A stretch of 64,000 bases of DNA from Acetivibrio mesophilus (lineage in GTDB: Bacteria > Bacillota > Clostridia > Acetivibrionales > Acetivibrionaceae): the NCBI RefSeq assembly GCF_004102745.1, contig NZ_RLII01000003.1, forward strand, positions 1 through 64,000, given 5' to 3'. The notes below the pieces were generated by a model. The model made no database searches. It worked only from the letters and a program-made list of their open reading frames with translations, and was not told the DNA's origin. A program made the translations under genes and the position numbers. This document shows positions 18,249-27,979 of this stretch, one piece after another. The number at the start of each line of letters is the position of its first letter. Position 1 is the first letter of the stretch.

Positions 18249-19205
18249 ATGAGCAGTTCACTTGAAATTCTAAATAAAATTGTGTCAAATATTGAAAAAG
18301 TTATTGTTGGAAAAAGGAAATCCATCGAACTTATACTGCTATCTCTTATCTGCGATGGCCATGTATTGATTGAAGATGTCCCCGGGGTCGGCAAAACCAG
18401 CATCGTATCCTCTCTCGCAAGGTCCGTAAACGCATCATTTAAAAGGATACAATTTACACCGGATATTCTTCCTTCAGACATCACAGGGTTTACCATGTAT
18501 AATCAAAAGGAGGGTAAATTCGAATATCATCCCGGAAGCATTATGAGTCATATAATACTTGCAGATGAAATTAACAGAACCTCTCCAAAGACCCAGGCGA
18601 GTCTTCTTGAAGCGATGGAAGAAAAGCAGGTAACTGTTGATGGTGTAACATACAGCCTTCCTAAACCTTTCATGGTACTGGCAACTCAGAACCCCGTAGA
18701 ATATCTCGGCACCTATCCCCTTCCCGAAGCCCAGCTGGATAGGTTTTTTATGAAAGTTTCAATAGGCTATCCTCAGAAATCTGAAGAATCGGAGATACTA
18801 TCAAGATTCCAGGAGCAAAACCCTCTAGAATCCTTAGAACCTGTAGCTGACAGTAGCAATATATTAAATATTCAAAATGAGGTCAGAAAGGTCTATGTTG
18901 ACAAATCTATTAACAATTACATAGTTGAAATAGTAAGCCGAACCAGGTCCCATTCCGATATAAGCCTAGGTTCAAGTCCAAGAGGTTCCCTTTCGTTATA
19001 TAGAGCTTCTCAAGCATGGGCTATGTATAATGAAAGGAATTTTGTAATTCCCGAGGATGTCAAACTGATGTCCATACCTGTGCTTTCCCACAGGATTATA
19101 CTAAAGCAGGAAGCAAGACTCAAAAAAATATCCTGTGAGGAAATAATTAATACTATAATTAAATCTGTTAGCGTTCCAACGGTGGATAAATATGGTAAAA
19201 AATAG
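18249..19205 (+). CDS. moxR: MoxR-family AAA ATPase
   Basis: Cytoplasmic AAA+ ATPase of 318 residues with Walker A GVGKTS (about 46-51), Walker B region HIILADEINRTSPKTQ, sensor region LATQNPVEYLGTYPLPEAQLDRF and a C-terminal lid. MoxR proteins act as chaperones for partner proteins. It is followed by a DUF58 gene (14-base overlap) and a membrane transglutaminase gene, the usual MoxR operon. The start is ATG with a GGGGG site. Confidence 0.92.
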   Translation: MSSSLEILNKIVSNIEKVIVGKRKSIELILLSLICDGHVLIEDVPGVGKTSIVSSLARSVNASFKRIQFTPDILPSDITGFTMYNQKEGKFEYHPGSIMSHIILADEINRTSPKTQASLLEAMEEKQVTVDGVTYSLPKPFMVLATQNPVEYLGTYPLPEAQLDRFFMKVSIGYPQKSEESEILSRFQEQNPLESLEPVADSSNILNIQNEVRKVYVDKSINNYIVEIVSRTRSHSDISLGSSPRGSLSLYRASQAWAMYNERNFVIPEDVKLMSIPVLSHRIILKQEARLKKISCEEIINTIIKSVSVPTVDKYGKK

Positions 19206-20397
19206 GATTTTATATTCAATTTTATATGTTCTTTCTTTGCTATTTATATATTTTTATGGTGGCAAAATTCCTTACATGCTGTTTTATACTGTTTTCTTGT
19301 TGCCGTTTATCTCCATAGCCATAACATCTATTGCTTTTGTTAGATTCAAATATATCCAAGAGATTGATAAACGGAATGTGGTAAAGGGCGAGGTAATAAA
19401 CTATACTTTCAGCATAAATAATGAGGACTTTTTTCTCTACCCATATATTAAAGTTAATTTTTACAACAACGATACAATTTTCGCAAACCAGTTTGAGGCA
19501 AGATGCTTTTCTCTTCTTCCTTTTAAGAAGAAAACCTTCAGCCATAAGCTTTGTTGCAAATACCGAGGAGATTTTCTTATTGGAGTAAAGAGCATAGAAT
19601 TAGAAGACTTCCTGGGTATTGTGAAGTTTGTTCATGAACCCGTTTCAACAAAAAGTGTTACAGTGTATCCTCGTTTGGTCAAACTCGACAGCTTAAAGCT
19701 TAAGACAGACTATTTATCTGAGTCTCATGCCCTATCAAACAATCGGCTTGAGAACACCATGACCTTTTCGGATATAAGGAAGTATATATATGGTGACAGT
19801 ATGAAGAGAATACACTGGAAGCTTTCTTCAAAGATGAATGAACTTCTTGTTAAAAACTTTGAAGGTTCATCTCAAGTAAGCTCCGTGATTATGCTAGATC
19901 TTAACAAAAACAGCTATACCTTTGAGCAGAACTCTGTAATTGAAGATATGCTTATAGAAGCTTCTATAGCTGTAATTAATTACTGCCTTAGCAACTGGAT
20001 ACCGATAAATCTTATATATTATAAAAAGGGCTTTAACGACATCGAGGCCAAAAATGCTTTACAATTTGAAGGAATCTACAATATTTTGTCCGGTATCAAA
20101 TTTGAAAATGATATGAGTATAAAAGATGTACTTAATATCTATGTAAGAAACAACATATTGCAAAGGACTTCCCTACTTCTTTTTACGTCCAATTTAAATT
20201 ATGAGCTCTATGATGAGATTTTCAAAACGAAGCTTATAGGTTATGATATCAATGTGGTGTATGTATGTCCAGAGTGCATTGCAAATAACGTTTCTTCTGA
20301 AGTAAATAACATCTTAAATGAGCTTTTGGAAATTGGCGTTATGGTTTATAGAATAAAAACGGAAGATGACATAAAAAATGTCCTGGAACACAGATAA
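19192..20397 (+). CDS. DUF58 membrane protein (MoxR partner)
   Basis: The 401-residue protein has two N-terminal membrane helices (about 5-23 and 27-46), a beta-rich segment, and the DUF58 signature SDIRKYIYGDSMKRIHWKLS (about 198-217), followed by a vWA-like C-terminal half containing VIMLDLNKN. It overlaps the end of moxR by 14 bases, which suggests translational coupling. Its specific role is unknown. Confidence 0.88.
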   Translation: MVKNRILYSILYVLSLLFIYFYGGKIPYMLFYTVFLLPFISIAITSIAFVRFKYIQEIDKRNVVKGEVINYTFSINNEDFFLYPYIKVNFYNNDTIFANQFEARCFSLLPFKKKTFSHKLCCKYRGDFLIGVKSIELEDFLGIVKFVHEPVSTKSVTVYPRLVKLDSLKLKTDYLSESHALSNNRLENTMTFSDIRKYIYGDSMKRIHWKLSSKMNELLVKNFEGSSQVSSVIMLDLNKNSYTFEQNSVIEDMLIEASIAVINYCLSNWIPINLIYYKKGFNDIEAKNALQFEGIYNILSGIKFENDMSIKDVLNIYVRNNILQRTSLLLFTSNLNYELYDEIFKTKLIGYDINVVYVCPECIANNVSSEVNNILNELLEIGVMVYRIKTEDDIKNVLEHR

Positions 20398-20429
20398 ACA
20401 TTTTTGCTTAAAGTGAGGCGATATAGAAT

Positions 20430-23096
20430 ATGGATTCAAAAAGATTTCTCGATTATTTTGCCGGTTTTGTCCTGGCAGTTCTAATGAGTTTTAGCCTGGT
20501 TTATCCCCTTACTACAACCCTTAGTTTTCCTTATTCGTATTTACATATCTTGGGGCTTGTAACTATTATTCTTTTTATATGCTCGATACTGTTTATAAAC
20601 AGGTCTGTCTCAAAAATTTCCGTACCGCTTGCAATATCTTCTCTGGCAGCGGGAACTATATTCTTAGCTGTCAAAGGAGATTTGGAATATATTATCCAAC
20701 CCTTTGGCTGGCTTATTAAATATATTAACGACGAGGCTATACTTCCGGGCAACTACTATCCTTTTTTCATCACCATCGTCCTCGCTCTGACTTTGAGCCT
20801 GTTTGTATTTATCTTTACTATGAATAAATTCAACTTTATAATTATTGCTTTGGTCGGAATCATAATTTACGTATCCCAGTGGATGCTGGATTTCTTCATG
20901 GCTTCTGCCTATATATCCTTTTACACCTTCGTTGTATCAATACTTGCCTACTACTTCATGCATATATACAAAAAAAAGTGCTTAGAAAGCTCAAATAATG
21001 ATTTTGCCAGCCCTTCAGGTTTTATACTCGGAATCGTACCCTTATGCGTTCTGATTGTCTTTCTGACAAATTCAATACCTGTAAGATCAAAGCCTATTGA
21101 ATGGAAATGGATGGACGATAAGATAAACAACTTTTACAACCGTATAGGATTAGGGGTAAACAGCAGAAACGCCAAGGGCTTTGACGCAGATTACTTTTCC
21201 TTTTATTCTTCGGGGTTTGGAAATGACGATAATTTAGGCGGAAATATAGTACCCAATAATATAGAGATAATGGATGTCACGACCGATCGCAGCATTTACT
21301 TAAGAGGACGCGCATGTGATTTATACTCGGGAAGCACTTGGACCAGTACGGAATTAATCAATAGTTCTCTAAGCAGTTTGAGCAAAATGAGTCTTGATAT
21401 TACAGAAATGAAAACGGGCTTGCCTTTTCTTGCTGACAGAATAGACCCAGACAACAATATATTCAAGTTCTCGGAGACTGATGAAATTATTCCCGACATT
21501 ATTTCAAAGCATAATGTAAAAGTAAAGTATGAAAATATAAGAACCAAATCTCTTTTTGTACCACTTAAATCAGAGAACTTTTACTTTCCATCCAACATAG
21601 CTGACGAAGTAATAATAGACCAAGAAGGCATATTTACCTCCAATAAATTTCTAAATAAGAACTTCACCTATTCCTTTGACAGCTATAGTCTGAATACAGC
21701 CAGCGAAAGCTTCAACAACCTTCTAAGGCAAAGTACTCGCGGCCTGTACGGCATTGAGCTAAACGCACTGACCGATGAAGCCTATGAATATTTCTATAAT
21801 AGATATTTAAAGGATCTGTTGGACGAAGCAGAAAGTGCGTACAATTCGGATCATGAGATATTGAATAGATATTCAGTTGAATTTTCAGTAAAAAATATAA
21901 TAAGGAATACGCCAGACAATAGGACTTTAATAGACCTATTAAATGAATACCTAGTTAGTGTTTTAATAGATGAATATAATCTGGACAGCATTTTTGGTGG
22001 GGAAAATCTGAATTTCTATATCCTAATGAGCCTTAGCGAATTTAATGATTCAGAATATCTAAAAAAACTGGATCAGCTAAAATCTTTAAACTCTAATTCT
22101 GGATATATTTACAACACTTATCTGAAGGTGCCTTATGAGCTTCCTCAAAGAGTAAAAGACCTTGCTGTTTCAATAACCGACAGTGAAACCAATAATTTTG
22201 ATAGGGCAAAAGCAATTGAGAAATATCTTTCAGCAAACTACAGCTATACACTGACTCCGGGAGACACACCAGCTGACAGGGATTTTGTGGATTACTTTTT
22301 GTTTGAGAAAAAAGAGGGCTATTGTGTGTATTTTGCCTCTTCCATGGTTATCCTTGCACGCAGTATAGGACTTCCGGCCCGCTATGTTGAGGGATTTGTT
22401 CTTCCCACCAAATCAAATGAAGGTGTTTACGAGATTACAAATCAACAGGCTCATGCCTGGCCGGAGATTTACTTTGAGGGATTCGGATGGGTTGCTTTTG
22501 AACCAACCCCTGTCTATCATCAGGATTCGTTTTACAGCTTCGGCGGATTCAGACACAACACAAGCGGAATGAATCCCCAAGCAACTACCGGTCTTCAAAA
22601 TCAGAATAATGATGACGGCAACAAGCCCGACATGGTTCCCCAACCTGTCGAAAGCCAAAATCCATTTTTCAACACCCTCTTAATTATAGCCATTGTAATT
22701 GGGCTCTTAGTTTTCCTTATTCTGATTATCGTCGGCATCAATAAAATTAGAAGAAAACACAAACTTAAGTCTATCTTAAATATGCCGCCCAAAGAAGCAG
22801 TAATCAAATTATACGAAATATACCTAAATCACCTTCTATACCAATACATGCCTGTGCGTCCAGGAGAGACCCCCCTTGAATACGCCAAAAGGCTCGACGA
22901 TTATGGGTATTTTTCACCGAAAAGATTTATTGATGTTGCTACTATATTCGTAAAAGCCAGATACAGCCAGAATGAAGTAACTGAAACAGACATGTCTAAT
23001 GTATTAGAGTTTTATGAACCCACAGTTTCAAAAACACGAAGCAGCATGGGGAAAATAAAATATTTCTTATTGGCCCATATCCTTGGAAGGATATAA
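20430..23096 (+). CDS. Membrane transglutaminase-like protein (TgpA type)
   Basis: The 888-residue protein has several N-terminal membrane helices (about 10-215), a large extracellular region with the transglutaminase core, one more helix (about 750-773) and a DUF4129-like cytoplasmic tail. The catalytic Cys632 lies in KEGYCVYFASSM and His675 in QAHAWPEIY. The third position is Glu, in WVAFEPTP, as in many TgpA proteins. It is the third gene of the moxR operon, 32 bases after the DUF58 gene. The substrate is unknown. Confidence 0.9.
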   Translation: MDSKRFLDYFAGFVLAVLMSFSLVYPLTTTLSFPYSYLHILGLVTIILFICSILFINRSVSKISVPLAISSLAAGTIFLAVKGDLEYIIQPFGWLIKYINDEAILPGNYYPFFITIVLALTLSLFVFIFTMNKFNFIIIALVGIIIYVSQWMLDFFMASAYISFYTFVVSILAYYFMHIYKKKCLESSNNDFASPSGFILGIVPLCVLIVFLTNSIPVRSKPIEWKWMDDKINNFYNRIGLGVNSRNAKGFDADYFSFYSSGFGNDDNLGGNIVPNNIEIMDVTTDRSIYLRGRACDLYSGSTWTSTELINSSLSSLSKMSLDITEMKTGLPFLADRIDPDNNIFKFSETDEIIPDIISKHNVKVKYENIRTKSLFVPLKSENFYFPSNIADEVIIDQEGIFTSNKFLNKNFTYSFDSYSLNTASESFNNLLRQSTRGLYGIELNALTDEAYEYFYNRYLKDLLDEAESAYNSDHEILNRYSVEFSVKNIIRNTPDNRTLIDLLNEYLVSVLIDEYNLDSIFGGENLNFYILMSLSEFNDSEYLKKLDQLKSLNSNSGYIYNTYLKVPYELPQRVKDLAVSITDSETNNFDRAKAIEKYLSANYSYTLTPGDTPADRDFVDYFLFEKKEGYCVYFASSMVILARSIGLPARYVEGFVLPTKSNEGVYEITNQQAHAWPEIYFEGFGWVAFEPTPVYHQDSFYSFGGFRHNTSGMNPQATTGLQNQNNDDGNKPDMVPQPVESQNPFFNTLLIIAIVIGLLVFLILIIVGINKIRRKHKLKSILNMPPKEAVIKLYEIYLNHLLYQYMPVRPGETPLEYAKRLDDYGYFSPKRFIDVATIFVKARYSQNEVTETDMSNVLEFYEPTVSKTRSSMGKIKYFLLAHILGRI

Positions 23097-23104
23097 AAAT
23101 TCAA

Positions 23105-23141
23105 GAGACTATAGAGACTGATTTATAGCCTCTATAGTCTC
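23105..23141. terminator. Hairpin between convergent genes
   Basis: GAGACTATAGAG and CTCTATAGTCTC form a 12-bp perfect stem. On the minus strand TTGAATTTTTT follows, so it may end the PspC gene, and it is also the only hairpin after the transglutaminase gene. Confidence 0.6.
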
Positions 23142-23182
23142 AAAACTTAGTTTGCGCAATAGCAATCCCTATACTATTGCCT

Positions 23183-23377
23183 TTAAAAGAACGACCTTTT
23201 GGGCACTATAAGCATTGCAACAATATAAATAATAATACCGGCAACAAATCCTGTCAAAACAGTGGCTATTACCGTAATAAGCCTTATAAGAGTTGAATCA
23301 ATCTCAAAATATTCGGCTATTCCTCCGCAAACTCCGCCAACAACTTTATCTGAATTTGAAAGATACATTTTCTTCAT
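23183..23377 (-). CDS. PspC-domain small membrane protein
   Basis: The 64-residue protein is a single PspC domain: KKMYLSNSDKVVGGVCGGIAEYF, then a membrane helix (about 34-58). Such proteins sit in the cytoplasmic membrane and are linked with envelope stress. The start is ATG with GGGAGGGG. It stands alone, convergent with the moxR operon. Confidence 0.9.
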   Translation of the reverse strand: MKKMYLSNSDKVVGGVCGGIAEYFEIDSTLIRLITVIATVLTGFVAGIIIYIVAMLIVPKRSFF

Positions 23378-23471
23378 AGAAGATCCCCTCCCTAATGTTT
23401 ATCATTGTAATAAACCAATAGCTTATTATTATAATACGTTATATAGTACGTAAAAACATTCCTTTTGTCTG

Positions 23472-23503
23472 AAAAAAAGACACCGGCGATTTTCCCCGGT
23501 GCC
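23472..23503 (-). terminator. glyA terminator
   Basis: Minus-strand GGCACCGGGG/CGCCGGTGTC stem with a short loop, followed by TTTTTTT. It lies 18 bases after the glyA stop codon. Confidence 0.92.
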
Positions 23504-23520
23504 TTCTTATTAGTATGGCT

Positions 23521-24759
23521 TTATTCATACAAAGGGTATTTTTCACATAGAATCTTAACCCTTTCCTTAACCGCCTCTTTTGAATTCTCATAATCCGTAA
23601 TAGTGAGATTAATAAGATCTGCTATCTCAACCATATCCTCTTCCTTCATTCCCCTTGCCGTAACAGCTGGTGTACCAATCCTGATACCGCTGGTTACAAA
23701 CGGACTTTCAGGATCAAAAGGAATTCCATTTTTATTAACGGTAATGTAAACCTCATCAAGAATATTTTGAACGTACTTGCCTGTAAGACCCTTATTCCTT
23801 AAATCAACCAGCATAAGATGATTGTCCGTTCCTCCAGATACAAGGTCAACACCTTTTTCCATCAAAGAGTTGGCAAGAGTGCTTGCATTTTTTACTATCT
23901 GATTCTGATATTGTTTGAATTCATCGGTCAATATTTCTCCGAAACTTACCGCTTTTGCTGCAATAACATGCATCAACGGACCACCCTGTATTCCTGGGAA
24001 AACAGCCTTATCGATCATTTTCGCATACTCATTGCTGCACAATATCATTCCGCCTCTTGGACCTCTTAAAGTCTTGTGAGTGGTAGTAGTAACAAAATGC
24101 GCATGAGGAACAGGATTTGGATGGAGTCCTGCTGCAACAAGTCCGGCTATATGCGCAATATCCACCATCAAATACGCGCCAACTTCATCTGCAATATCTC
24201 TAAAAGCTTTAAAATCTATTACCCTTGGGTATGCACTGGCACCTGCCACAATAAGTTTGGGCTTGTGTTCCTTTGCAATTCTTCTCACTTCATCATAGTC
24301 TATCCGACAATCTTCCTGACTTACTCCATAGGATACAACATTATAATACTTTCCTGACATATTGACAGGGCTTCCATGACTCAAATGTCCACCATGGGAA
24401 AGGTTCATTCCAAGAACAGTATCACCGGGATTTAGCAATGCAAAAAACACAGCCATGTTTGCCTGAGCCCCTGAATGAGGCTGTACATTTGCATGTTCAG
24501 CACCGAATATTTTTTTTGCCCGTTCAATAGCAAGATTTTCAACAATGTCAACATACTCGCAGCCGCCGTAATACCTTTTTCCCGGGTATCCTTCAGCATA
24601 TTTATTGGTCAGCGGCGTACCCATTGCTTCTATTACCGCTTTACTGACGAAATTTTCAGATGCAATAAGTTCTATCTTATTTCTCTGACGATTAATCTCC
24701 AATTCGATTGCTTTTGCAACCTCAGGATCAATTTTTGATATTTCTTTCAAGCTATACAT
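23521..24759 (-). CDS. glyA: Serine hydroxymethyltransferase
   Basis: PLP enzyme of 412 residues that interconverts serine and glycine and makes methylene-tetrahydrofolate. The PLP lysine lies in [15 protein letters not shown] (about 220-234), and [15 protein letters not shown] and [12 protein letters not shown] are present. The start is ATG with AGGAGG. A tandem glycine riboswitch and terminator precede it, so expression should follow glycine level. FolD, the next enzyme for the folate unit, is encoded about 37 kb away in this window. Confidence 0.97.
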   Translation of the reverse strand: MYSLKEISKIDPEVAKAIELEINRQRNKIELIASENFVSKAVIEAMGTPLTNKYAEGYPGKRYYGGCEYVDIVENLAIERAKKIFGAEHANVQPHSGAQANMAVFFALLNPGDTVLGMNLSHGGHLSHGSPVNMSGKYYNVVSYGVSQEDCRIDYDEVRRIAKEHKPKLIVAGASAYPRVIDFKAFRDIADEVGAYLMVDIAHIAGLVAAGLHPNPVPHAHFVTTTTHKTLRGPRGGMILCSNEYAKMIDKAVFPGIQGGPLMHVIAAKAVSFGEILTDEFKQYQNQIVKNASTLANSLMEKGVDLVSGGTDNHLMLVDLRNKGLTGKYVQNILDEVYITVNKNGIPFDPESPFVTSGIRIGTPAVTARGMKEEDMVEIADLINLTITDYENSKEAVKERVKILCEKYPLYE

Positions 24760-24820
24760 AAAAAACCTCCTATTTATAAAGGGAACATAATATTCCGGTT
24801 AGTATGAACTAAAGTACTAG

Positions 24821-24848
24821 AAAAAAGTCAAATCCAAAGGATTTGACC
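24821..24848 (-). terminator. Expression-platform terminator of the glycine riboswitch
   Basis: GTCAAATCC/GGATTTGAC 9-bp stem with TTTTTT after it on the minus strand, between the aptamers and glyA. Glycine binding would be expected to prevent its formation or favour it. The direction of control cannot be read from this alone. Confidence 0.85.
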
Positions 24849-24907
24849 TCCGAAAAGACTGGCAGAAAGCGAGTACTAAACTATATAAGCCATAAAAAAT
24901 AAAAACA

Positions 24908-25080
24908 CTTCTCTGTCCTTTTGCCTGAGAGATTTCTGAAAGTTCCATGCAGAACTCTTCATTTGCCCCTTCGGCGCCTTTACGGTCTCTCCAGAGGTGC
25001 GTCCGGCCATGGTCACAAACCTGAAAGTATGACTCCTTCGGTGCATTGAAACGCCTCCAATGACTCTCCCATGACAATCA
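24908..25080 (-). ncRNA. Tandem glycine riboswitch
   Basis: Two consecutive glycine aptamers read on the minus strand. The first contains GGGAGAG...GGAGGCG...CCGAAGGAG and the second CTCTGGAGAG...ACCG...GCCGAAGGGGCAA...CTTTCAGAAATCTCTCAGG, closing with CAAAAGGACAGAG. These are the conserved bulges of the gcvT-type glycine riboswitch. It precedes glyA with its own promoter and terminator. Confidence 0.93.
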
Positions 25081-25106
25081 TCCGCATTATTCACTTAACC
25101 AATAAA

Positions 25107-25135
25107 ATTATATTAATAATTACCTACTATGTCAA
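25107..25135 (-). promoter_or_regulatory. Promoter of the glycine riboswitch-glyA transcript
   Basis: Consensus TTGACA (25130-25135) and TATAAT (25107-25112) on the minus strand are separated by 17 bases, placing the start about 15-20 bases before the first aptamer. Confidence 0.88.
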
Positions 25136-25226
25136 CAATTATTTTTGACAAGTCACGGCTAATGCATGAATATTACCTCTTATGTTTTATTTAAACATAT
25201 CATATAGTATTCTAGTCTGCTAGACA

Positions 25227-25268
25227 AAACAAAAGCTGGAATAGACCTCAATTTCCAGCCTATTCCAG
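25227..25268 (-). terminator. Terminator of the PLC/PLAT operon
   Basis: Minus-strand CTGGAATAG/CTATTCCAG stem with a loop of about 15 bases, followed by CTTTTGTTTTG. It lies about 80 bases after the stop codon. Confidence 0.8.
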
Positions 25269-25348
25269 TTAATTTCAAAAAATATTCAAAATTTACTTTC
25301 AGATTAATTTTTCATCATGATTTAGCTGTGTATATCAAATCTATATAT

Positions 25349-27952
25349 TTACTTTTTATTCCAATAACCACTTGAGATAACAATGCGATCTTCTGATGAC
25401 TTCAGCTTCCGGTCAATATTTTCCTCATAACAAAGAACTTCTCCTCCCGCTGAATCACTTATTTTTATCCATTCTACCTTCCAATCGTCGCTTCCTTTTT
25501 TAAAAAATTCGAAGGATTTGATGGAAGACTTTTTAACGCAAATACGCAGATCAACATTGAAAGTATCAATATCTCCCCTTTCAAAATCATTGTGCCAAGC
25601 CGTATTAAGATAAGCCTTGTATTTGTCGTTGCTATACGGGTTCGAAGGATCACTGTCATCAAATTTTATCTCCATATACACATTGTCATCGGTTCCGGAC
25701 CACAAATCATTACTTGTTTTGATCACTACCTGAAGGTAGCGGATGCCTGAGTTACTTTCCGATTTTAAGAAATTATCCATGAGGGTTCTATCAAAAGGGA
25801 TAAGACTCCATTTTGATGTAATATTTCGGTTAAATTTCTGATGAGCCATACATATTCCGGTTCTACTATCGCATACAGTTATATATGCAGGCTTCCAATC
25901 GCTTCCCCCTTCTTTTTTTATGTAAAAATTCTTAATTTCATTATAATCTACAGGGTTGCGAATTTGAAAGTAATATGTGTCGAGATCTCCCATTTCAAAA
26001 TCATTGTAAGATTCTTTATCGAGCAACTGTTCCACATTTCTATGAGTTGTCTCCATTTTAAATATAACATCTCCGTCCGTTCCCGAACCGAAGTCACTAC
26101 TAGTTCTGATAGTAACCATAAGCCCCGATATGGTATTTATTCTAGTAGATCCATCCTGTAATTGGCAGTATGCATCCTCAAGATGACCTAATATACCTAT
26201 TTTAATGGTTTTTCCAACAGACAGTTTAATATTGGATGCTTTTGCAAGCATAATACCGGTTCTTACATCAATTACATATATATTCTCTGCTATCCATTGA
26301 TCATTGCCTGCAAGACGAAGCGTAAAAGCCTCTATACTTGATATAGGTACCACCGATGGCAAAATATAATCCACATGCTCACAACCACCCGGCTTTTCCA
26401 GCCCATCCTTTCTCCTGTTCAGTTGTACTTCATAGCCCTTATCTGCTGTTTCTGTCTTATTACTTCTTGTTTTTAAACCAAAGAATATCTTGCTTTTAGT
26501 ACCTGCGTCTGATGTCTTTGCAGTTGTAGCAACAATCTTAATCTCATGTAATGACCACTGTAAGGTGTGTTCCTGAAGCCTAATCTCATCTTTCTTGTAT
26601 TCATCCTGGCCTTCCTTTCGCTCCTCATAATACCTGTCAATAATCTTGTTAATGTTGTCAGTTCCGAGAAGGCATAGTTTTCCCATGTTCAAGCACCGCT
26701 TAAATACTGGAAACGGCTGATCAAAGCAATCCTTCTTTCTCCAGAACTTGTTCCACTCCTTCTCCAATGTTTTCTGAAGATCATTCAAACCCAACGAAAG
26801 GAAAAGCTTTGCAGGATGAATAAAATGGTCTTTAATGCTTTCAATGGCCTCATCATAGTCATCTATATATTTTGGTTCTCTGCGGGTTATATATGCCGCA
26901 ATGGGACGAACGTAGGGAAGAAGTATTTTGTCCTCGATACACTCTTCAACCAATTCACCTATCTCATCAAAGATAGGAATTGATATATCAAGACCAGAAA
27001 TTGCATCTACCACTGAAGAAGCAAATTCCCATGCATTTCTATCACCTTCCGCATTGCACAAATAATTTGCTAGCAAATTAATAAAATCCGCTTTATAGTC
27101 AGACCATGCAGTTGATAGACCTTTGTCGATCATTCTCTGCGTAAATTCGCCCCAAATCTTCAACCACTTCTCTATATATTCTTCTCTTTCAGTGATATCA
27201 CTGAGAGATACCGATCCCCCTTCTGCATTTTTTTCAAGCAACCGCTCATAGTAGTATACAAAACGACCTAAAAAGTTGAATTTATTTATTTCTTCCAGCT
27301 TTGCACCATTTTCCATCTTCAATACATTTGTTTCCTCTATCGCACCACGCGTTGCAAAGCAGGTACGAAGGAAGCTTATAGGGATATCAATACGGAAATC
27401 ATCCTTAGGATTGTCATAGCCTATCAAATTATCTAGATAAGTTTCTATTGCAAGATGTATAATGATAATTCTAATTTTTTCGAATATGGGATTATTAAGA
27501 CTGACTTTTCTCCAATCATCAACCGAATCTATGATGTTGGAGATTTCAGGGAAAGGACCGCCAGCATAATCATTTACATAATCATGAGTAAACATATCGC
27601 CCGCATAATGTATCATATATCCAAGATAAAAAGCCAAGGCCTCATTAAACTCGCTATCCCCCGGGGAGTAGGTTAAAAGCTTCTCTTGCATATAGGACAG
27701 CCATTTGCCGGAATTTTTCGGATGTATCCAACTCTGCCCTTCAAAAATATCGGGAAAGAAATCCGGCCCTACTGAACCACCACGAAAATATGTAGGGCAA
27801 TTTTTTATAGCTCTATAAAACATATCCGGTATTTTGTAGCTCTTTTTTACCTTCTTTCCACCCTCGTACTCTTCAAGTAAAAGGTACCCATTATTTTTTA
27901 TCAACTCATCTCGAAGCAGATTTGCTGACAATATATGCCCTTTTGATTTCAT
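25349..27952 (-). CDS. Zinc-dependent phospholipase C-like protein with three PLAT domains
   Basis: The 867-residue protein has an N-terminal zinc phospholipase C-like fold (1 to about 400) and three PLAT-type beta sandwiches (about 468-580, 609-715 and 738-850; each with TSxDxxSGTD-like and NDFExGDxDTF-like motifs, best in the last two). Candidate zinc ligands follow the order in clostridial alpha-toxin: His6, Asp64, His77, His115-x3-Asp119, His123, His166-x3-Glu170. The alpha-toxin N-terminal Trp ligand is absent, and there is no signal peptide. The enzyme activity is inferred, not proven. It follows a YegP-like gene by 27 bases, and the start ATG has GGGGG. Confidence 0.75.
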   Translation of the reverse strand: MKSKGHILSANLLRDELIKNNGYLLLEEYEGGKKVKKSYKIPDMFYRAIKNCPTYFRGGSVGPDFFPDIFEGQSWIHPKNSGKWLSYMQEKLLTYSPGDSEFNEALAFYLGYMIHYAGDMFTHDYVNDYAGGPFPEISNIIDSVDDWRKVSLNNPIFEKIRIIIIHLAIETYLDNLIGYDNPKDDFRIDIPISFLRTCFATRGAIEETNVLKMENGAKLEEINKFNFLGRFVYYYERLLEKNAEGGSVSLSDITEREEYIEKWLKIWGEFTQRMIDKGLSTAWSDYKADFINLLANYLCNAEGDRNAWEFASSVVDAISGLDISIPIFDEIGELVEECIEDKILLPYVRPIAAYITRREPKYIDDYDEAIESIKDHFIHPAKLFLSLGLNDLQKTLEKEWNKFWRKKDCFDQPFPVFKRCLNMGKLCLLGTDNINKIIDRYYEERKEGQDEYKKDEIRLQEHTLQWSLHEIKIVATTAKTSDAGTKSKIFFGLKTRSNKTETADKGYEVQLNRRKDGLEKPGGCEHVDYILPSVVPISSIEAFTLRLAGNDQWIAENIYVIDVRTGIMLAKASNIKLSVGKTIKIGILGHLEDAYCQLQDGSTRINTISGLMVTIRTSSDFGSGTDGDVIFKMETTHRNVEQLLDKESYNDFEMGDLDTYYFQIRNPVDYNEIKNFYIKKEGGSDWKPAYITVCDSRTGICMAHQKFNRNITSKWSLIPFDRTLMDNFLKSESNSGIRYLQVVIKTSNDLWSGTDDNVYMEIKFDDSDPSNPYSNDKYKAYLNTAWHNDFERGDIDTFNVDLRICVKKSSIKSFEFFKKGSDDWKVEWIKISDSAGGEVLCYEENIDRKLKSSEDRIVISSGYWNKK

Positions 27953-27979
27953 ATTTCCACCCCCATTTATTAAGTTTTT

